DNA of 17,763 nt from assembly GCA_041485385.1 (NCBI GenBank), contig JBGPJM010000090.1, forward strand, positions 1-17,763, read 5' to 3'. Position numbers and translations under genes: made by a program. Of the stretch, positions 14,488 through 17,763 are shown in pieces. The stretch is from JBGPJM01 sp041485385. Its GTDB lineage: Bacteria; Planctomycetota; Phycisphaerae; Phycisphaerales; UBA1924. Numbering within the stretch: position 1 is the first letter of the stretch; each line of letters begins with the position of its first letter. The notes below the pieces were generated by a model. That model did not search any database. It was not told where the DNA came from and was given only the letters and a program-made list of their open reading frames with translations.

Positions 14488-15876
14488 ATGTCCTGCCACG
14501 GCAACAACGCCACGCCGCCGAGCCCCGCGATCGCCCCCGGGGCGGACGGGATCGACCCGGCCCCGGTGGCGGTGGAGGCCGCACGCCGGGGGATGGACGA
14601 GCGCGTGCTGGCGGCCGTGCCGGGCTTCGATGCCCCGTTCTTCCAGGCCGGGCTGGCGGGGTATTCCGACGCCGCGATGCGGATCATCGCCCGCCGCCAC
14701 GGGTGCCCGTTCTGCGTGACCGAGGCGCTCCTGGACCGGATGCTGCTGGGCGGCGGGCGGGGGTTCGCCAAGGCCGACCTGGAGCTGCTGCGCGACAACG
14801 TGCCGGGGGGCGAGGAGGACCACCCGCTGGCGGGCCAGCTCATCGGGAGCGAGCCGGACGAGATGGCCGCCGCGGCCGTCAAGATGATCGAGCAGGGCTC
14901 GCGCGGCGACTGGTACTACCGGGGAATGGCCTACGCCGAGAGCCCGCTCCTCGATCCGGGCACAGACCCCCGCATGCGTGACTTCCCCCGCCCGCAGAGT
15001 TCTACCACAGAGAACACTGAGGGCACAGAGAGACGGACCGGGAAGGAGAATGGGTTCACCGCAGAGGAGATCCCGAGCCCGCGTCCTTGTCTCTCTCGGT
15101 CTTCCCTCAGTGCTCTCTGTGGTGAAAACTCCTCACGACCGACATTCGCCACGATCGACGTCAACCTCGCCTGCCCCGTGAAGAAGGTCAAGAACAAAGC
15201 CCGCGGCGGACACTGGCTGGGGGAGCCGAAAGGCGCGATCGCGATCTTGAAGGAGGTGCGGGCCGCCGTACCGCCGGAGATCCCCTGCACGGTCAAGCTG
15301 CGCCGCGGGCTCGACGATACCCCGGAGGCCGCGCGGAGCTTCCGACAGATCTTCGATGCGGCGTACGACCTCGGCTACGCCTGGGCCACGGTGCACGCGC
15401 GGACGGTAGAGCAGAAATACATCGGCCCATCGCGCTGGCCGGCCCTGAAGGAGCTTGTGGAGAGCTACCCGGATCGCGTGATCTTCGGCTCCGGCGACGT
15501 GTGGGAGGCCGCGGACATCTTCAGGATGATCGCGTACACCGGCGTGAGCGGCGTAGCCGTGGCGCGCGGGTGCATCGGCAACCCGTGGATCTTCCGCCAG
15601 GCGCGCGACATGATGGCCGCACGCCCCCCCTCCCCCCCCACCATCGCCGAGCAGCGGGCAGTGCTGGAGGAGCACTTCCGGATCTCCGTGGCGCTGCACG
15701 GAGAAAACATGGGCAGCCGCCTGATGCGGAAGTTCGGGATCAGGTTCGCGGGGCATCACCCAAGGGGGGATGAGGTGCGGCGGAGGTTCATCAGGGTGGG
15801 ATCGTTCGAACAATGGTTCGACGTATTGAGCGAGTTCTATCCGGATCAGCCAGCGGCGATAGGCTCGCGCGCCTAA
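14488..15876 (+). CDS. dus: tRNA-dihydrouridine synthase with an in-frame repeat insertion
   Basis: This is an FMN-dependent enzyme that reduces uridines in tRNA to dihydrouridine. Recognised blocks are QAGLAGYSDAAMRIIARRHG (about 53-72), AGQLIGSEPDEM (FMN-contacting Q117), the catalytic cysteine C229 in IDVNLACPVKKVKNKARGG, CTVKLRRGLDDT, TVHARTVEQKYIGPSRW, FGSGDVWEAADIF and VAVARGCIGNPWIF. At 462 residues it is longer than usual (about 320-350). The excess is an N-terminal stretch of about 45 residues, and about 80 residues between KMIEQG (132-137) and the FATIDVN strand. Residues about 171-214 of that insert are encoded by the palindromic repeat at 14998-15130. No Shine-Dalgarno is seen for ATG 14488. 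ATG 14593 (MDERVLAAV) is a plausible alternative that still keeps the whole conserved core. Confidence 0.93.
   Translation: MSCHGNNATPPSPAIAPGADGIDPAPVAVEAARRGMDERVLAAVPGFDAPFFQAGLAGYSDAAMRIIARRHGCPFCVTEALLDRMLLGGGRGFAKADLELLRDNVPGGEEDHPLAGQLIGSEPDEMAAAAVKMIEQGSRGDWYYRGMAYAESPLLDPGTDPRMRDFPRPQSSTTENTEGTERRTGKENGFTAEEIPSPRPCLSRSSLSALCGENSSRPTFATIDVNLACPVKKVKNKARGGHWLGEPKGAIAILKEVRAAVPPEIPCTVKLRRGLDDTPEAARSFRQIFDAAYDLGYAWATVHARTVEQKYIGPSRWPALKELVESYPDRVIFGSGDVWEAADIFRMIAYTGVSGVAVARGCIGNPWIFRQARDMMAARPPSPPTIAEQRAVLEEHFRISVALHGENMGSRLMRKFGIRFAGHHPRGDEVRRRFIRVGSFEQWFDVLSEFYPDQPAAIGSRA
14998..15130. mobile_element. Palindromic MITE-like repeat inserted in frame in dus
   Basis: The left arm 14998-15034 (AGTTCTACCACAGAGAACAC...) is the near-exact reverse complement of the right arm 15089-15130 (...CTCTCTGTGGTGAAAACT). 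They share AGTT, ACCACAGAGA, CACTGAGGG and GAGAGAC with few changes and small gaps, over about 37-42 nt around a 54-nt centre. The centre has a further related piece, CACCGCAGAGGA (about 15057-15068). It encodes no protein of its own. Arms of the 'CCACAGAGA..CACTGAGG' kind resemble dispersed repeats I know from planctomycete and other genomes. The A/G-rich arms differ in composition from the flanking dus codons. No target duplication is evident. Confidence 0.75.
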
Positions 15877-15913
15877 CTAAGCCGTCCGGACCCCCCGCCC
15901 GCCAGCCTGTCGA

Positions 15914-16351
15914 ATGAACCGAGAATCACCGCGAAAGTCACAACGACATCGAGACCGCGACCGCCTATGGCGTGACGCGCTGCAGTTCGCCCTGGACCGC
16001 GTGGTCGGCAATCCTCGCGACCCGGAGCTTTGCTGGCCGCGCGTCCGAGTATTGTCGGTGAGCCGATCGGGAGCTCGATTCGAGGCGGAGCTGCGATTCC
16101 GTTCTGATGAGCTGTACTGCTGCGCGGAGCCGGGCTGTTTCCTGGTCACAGCCGACACCGCATGGTGGCGATCGCTGCGCGAGTGTCTGCGTGAGGCCGG
16201 GGATCGCGAACCCCCGTTGATGTCGATCCTGATTCGAGGCGCCGTCGAATGCGGCGCGCGGTTGCGGGTCATGGCCTCCGTTGGCCTTCCGGTTGCGTCC
16301 GAGGCCTACGCGTACACGCATGGTTGGGAGCACGAAGTCGATGCGCGGTGA
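15914..16351 (+). CDS. Hypothetical protein, unrecognised
   Basis: This is a 145-residue, Arg-rich soluble protein. The first 20 residues are very basic and polar (MNRESPRKSQRHRDRDRLWR). A beta-like section follows (VRVLSVSRSGARFEAELRF), then ELYCCAEPGCFLVTADTAWW with three closely spaced cysteines, and an amphipathic end. No signal peptide, membrane segment or known motif is visible. The cysteines do not form a regular zinc-binding spacing that I can defend. Third codon positions are more mixed here (CGA, CAA, CAT, TCA, GAA) than in the upstream genes, which suggests a younger or foreign gene or a weak coding call. The ATG at 15914 has no clear Shine-Dalgarno. It follows dus by about 37 nt and precedes the nucleotidyltransferase module on the same strand. 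Confidence 0.5.
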   Translation: MNRESPRKSQRHRDRDRLWRDALQFALDRVVGNPRDPELCWPRVRVLSVSRSGARFEAELRFRSDELYCCAEPGCFLVTADTAWWRSLRECLREAGDREPPLMSILIRGAVECGARLRVMASVGLPVASEAYAYTHGWEHEVDAR

Positions 16352-16400
16352 TCACGAGTCTCGAGGACGCGGAGGGGCGGCAGTCACTACCATTTACACG

Positions 16401-16730
16401 ATGGGACACGAGTACCAGGATCGTGTGAGCCTGGAGATGGCCCGGTGGATCGCGGCGGAACTGCCGCAACGGCCGGAGTGGCTGTCGCTCGCCCGAGGGA
16501 ACCTGGCGCGGTGGAGCGAACGGAACAAGGATGCGCCGAGCTTGGTGCGGTGTTACGACGAGTGGAAGCGGTTGCTCGAACTGCCCGTCGACGAGATCTG
16601 CGCGATCCTGACCGCTGAGACGGACGACGGGCAGCGCCTGCGGCAGAACTCGCCGTTTCCGGGGGCGTTGTCGGCGGCAGAGGTGTGGGAGATCAAACGG
16701 CGTCTTCGCGATGACCAGAACGCAGCTTGA
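16401..16730 (+). CDS. Small partner protein of a DUF6036 nucleotidyltransferase (putative antitoxin)
   Basis: This 109-residue, largely helical protein starts MGHEYQDRVSLEMARWIAAE. It carries LARGNLARWSERNKDAPSLV, then YDEWKRLLELPVDEICAILT, and ends with TDDGQRLRQNSPFPGALSAAEVW. From memory, short proteins ending in this 'RLRQ.SPF.G.L...E.W' pattern are encoded directly upstream of DUF6036 proteins in many actinobacteria and planctomycetes. That supports a two-gene module but is not proof of an antitoxin role. No DNA-binding motif is obvious. ATG 16401 is chosen over upstream in-frame starts (to 16281) because the upstream extension overlaps the preceding gene and is Arg-rich and unlike the family. 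Its last 20 nt overlap the next gene, so the two are co-translated. Confidence 0.75.
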   Translation: MGHEYQDRVSLEMARWIAAELPQRPEWLSLARGNLARWSERNKDAPSLVRCYDEWKRLLELPVDEICAILTAETDDGQRLRQNSPFPGALSAAEVWEIKRRLRDDQNAA

Positions 16731-17238
16731 GCACATCATCCGGGCCTCGGCGGGTATCACCGGCGCGGACCAGTTCGTGCTGATCGGCTCGCAGTCGATC
16801 CTCGGTCAGCACCCCGATGCGCCGCGCGAGCTTCTGAAATCCGAGGAACTGGACGTCTTCACGTTCCGCTCGGCAGACGACGCGAACCTGATCGACGGGT
16901 CGATCGGCGAGGGGTCGCCGTTCCATCGAACGTTCGGCTACTACGGTCACGGGGTCGGGGAGGAAACGGCGACGCTGCCGGCGGGCTGGAAGGAGCGTCT
17001 GGTCCCCGTGCGCACGCCGGCAACCGGCGGGGCAACGGGGTTATGCCTGGAGGTGCACGACCTCGCGGTCTCGAAGCTGGTCGCCGGGCGCGACAAAGAT
17101 CTCGAGTTCGTCGGCGGCCTGCTGCGGCATAGGCTCGCGAACGCAGATGTGATCATCTCTCGCCTGGGCGTCACGACGCTCACCGACGAGGAGCGGAAGC
17201 GCTGCCTGGGCCGGGTGCGAAGGCTGGCGGGCAATTGA
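16711..17238 (+). CDS. DUF6036-type nucleotidyltransferase (putative toxin)
   Basis: This 175-residue protein is a probable minimal nucleotidyltransferase. After the helix QLEHIIRASAGITGADQF come the NTase GS motif VLIGSQSILGQ (G26, S27) and an acidic pair in SEELDVF (E46-x-D48), spaced as in the fold. NLIDGSIGEGSPFHRTFGYY, GWKERLVPVRTP and LEVHDLAVSKLVAGRDKDLEFV follow; the last is the typical helix of AbiEii/MenT-like and DUF6036 proteins. Related nucleotidyltransferases act as toxins by modifying tRNA or other substrates, so a type II/IV-like toxin-antitoxin module is plausible here. No activity can be shown from sequence. The ATG at 16711 overlaps the partner gene by 20 nt. Confidence 0.82.
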   Translation: MTRTQLEHIIRASAGITGADQFVLIGSQSILGQHPDAPRELLKSEELDVFTFRSADDANLIDGSIGEGSPFHRTFGYYGHGVGEETATLPAGWKERLVPVRTPATGGATGLCLEVHDLAVSKLVAGRDKDLEFVGGLLRHRLANADVIISRLGVTTLTDEERKRCLGRVRRLAGN

Positions 17239-17389
17239 CGCTCGCCCGCTGCACTCGATCCGGAGCAACGAACCCGAATCCCCGAGGGCGCGCACAGCCG
17301 GGCAGGTCTCGGCTGAAATAAGCGATACCGCTGGTCGGTTCCGACGCCCGCAACACCAGACATGCAGCCGTTCAGGCTATGATTCACGG

Positions 17390-17763
17390 ATGTCCGCTGC
17401 CCCGAAGTATCCGCGTGCGCTAGGCTGCGCCGGTCTGCGGATGACCACCGACGAGTTCTTGTCGCTCGGGGAGACGACCGAACGGTACGAGTTGGTCGAT
17501 GGAGTCGTCGTCCTCATGTCGCCGAGCCCCTCATTCAAACACCAGAGGCTGATCAGCCTGCTGTGTGCGCAGCTGGAATCGAGCGAGGCGGTGGCGCGGG
17601 GCGCGGTGGTCGTGCCGGACATCGGCCCTGAGCCGGCTGTGCCTCGACGGCTACTTCCCGCCCGTCGGCGGCCTCCGCGGGCGCTGCTTCGCCGACACCG
17701 ACTTGATGATCAGCCGCCGGCGCTGCTTCGGATTCATCGGCACCTTCGCGTGCGCCAGGGCCG
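17390..17763 (+). pseudogene. Truncated Uma2-family endonuclease (N-terminal half)
   Basis: Frame from ATG 17390 gives clear Uma2 N-terminal sequence: MTTDEFLSLGETTERYELVDG and VVVLMSPSPSFKHQRLISLL, then LCAQLESSEA. In the family this leads to a PD-(D/E)xK core and the RPDV-type segment. Here similarity stops at about residue 75-80, near GAVVVPDIGPEP (around 17625-17650). The frame stays open to the window end but reads as Arg/Pro/Leu-rich noise. That stretch is better explained by a minus-strand gene (17651-17763). The nuclease centre is therefore missing. M18 (17441) may be the true start. Uma2 genes are often scattered as accessory genes, which fits this region. If the window simply ends inside a strange variant, 'partial' rather than pseudogene would be right. 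Confidence 0.55.
17651..17763 (-). CDS. C-terminal end of an unidentified basic protein (cut by window edge)
   Basis: On the minus strand a frame open from the window edge ends at TAG (17651-17653). It gives KVPMNPKQRRRLIIKSVSAK followed by QRPRRPPTGGK. Third codon positions are almost all G/C, much better than in the overlapping plus frame, so this is the likelier coding strand for the last 110 nt. The end is Lys/Arg-rich, as in nucleic-acid-binding tails. No family is recognised. Confidence 0.5.
   Translation of the reverse strand, partial: ALAHAKVPMNPKQRRRLIIKSVSAKQRPRRPPTGGK

Noticed and set aside
16281..16400. Upstream extension of the putative antitoxin
   Set aside because: Overlaps the preceding gene and adds Arg-rich residues unlike the family; ATG 16401 fits better.
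1..17763. CRISPR arrays, tRNA or rRNA genes, transposase genes, inteins
   Set aside because: I looked for repeat-spacer periodicity, cloverleaf and CCA ends, and transposase motifs, and saw none; the only repeat element is the small palindrome in dus.

Overview
The window is GC-rich bacterial DNA. It looks like Planctomycetota, probably a Phycisphaerae-type lineage. The grounds are a long, divergent DnaA, several exported proteins of planctomycete style, a planctomycete-like tandem GNAT protein, and several apparent non-ATG starts. This placement is my inference from protein style; no rRNA or other marker gene is present. The gene content is mostly chromosomal housekeeping, followed by a short accessory tail after about 15.9 kb.

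Layout. 1-165: the last 54 codons of an unidentified plus-strand gene. 165-1284 (minus): rpmA (ribosomal protein L27) with a clear intrinsic terminator, preceded by a gene for a secreted protein. 1356-2516 (plus): a tandem-GNAT acetyltransferase. 2517-3015: a gene-free stretch with several DnaA-box-like 9-mers directly in front of dnaA, which is a candidate oriC. 3016-4959 (plus): dnaA, then a gap with a terminator-like hairpin. 5244-6419 (plus): a PLP-dependent DegT/DnrJ/EryC1-type aminotransferase. Its stop codon abuts the stop of the next, convergent gene with no base between them.

6420-13916 is a run of seven minus-strand genes. In transcription order they are guaB, a Bax-inhibitor-1/YccA-type membrane protein, tpiA, secG, yicC, an APH-fold kinase and a secreted PDZ/coiled-coil protein. 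An upstream lipoprotein gene (13964-14461) is on the same strand. They cover purine synthesis, glycolysis, Sec export and RNA metabolism. Short gaps and near-overlaps (for example 6 nt between the YccA-like gene and tpiA) suggest one or more operons.

14488-15876 (plus) is a tRNA-dihydrouridine synthase. Its reading frame is interrupted, without being broken, by a 133-nt imperfect palindromic repeat (14998-15130) that is translated in frame just before the catalytic cysteine motif. This is the most striking feature of the window. Beyond it lie an orphan gene (15914-16351), a two-gene module with a DUF6036-type nucleotidyltransferase that resembles a toxin-antitoxin pair, and the N-terminal half of a Uma2-family nuclease. 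The Uma2 homology stops at the 3' end of an oppositely oriented gene that runs off the window. These last genes look like accessory DNA.
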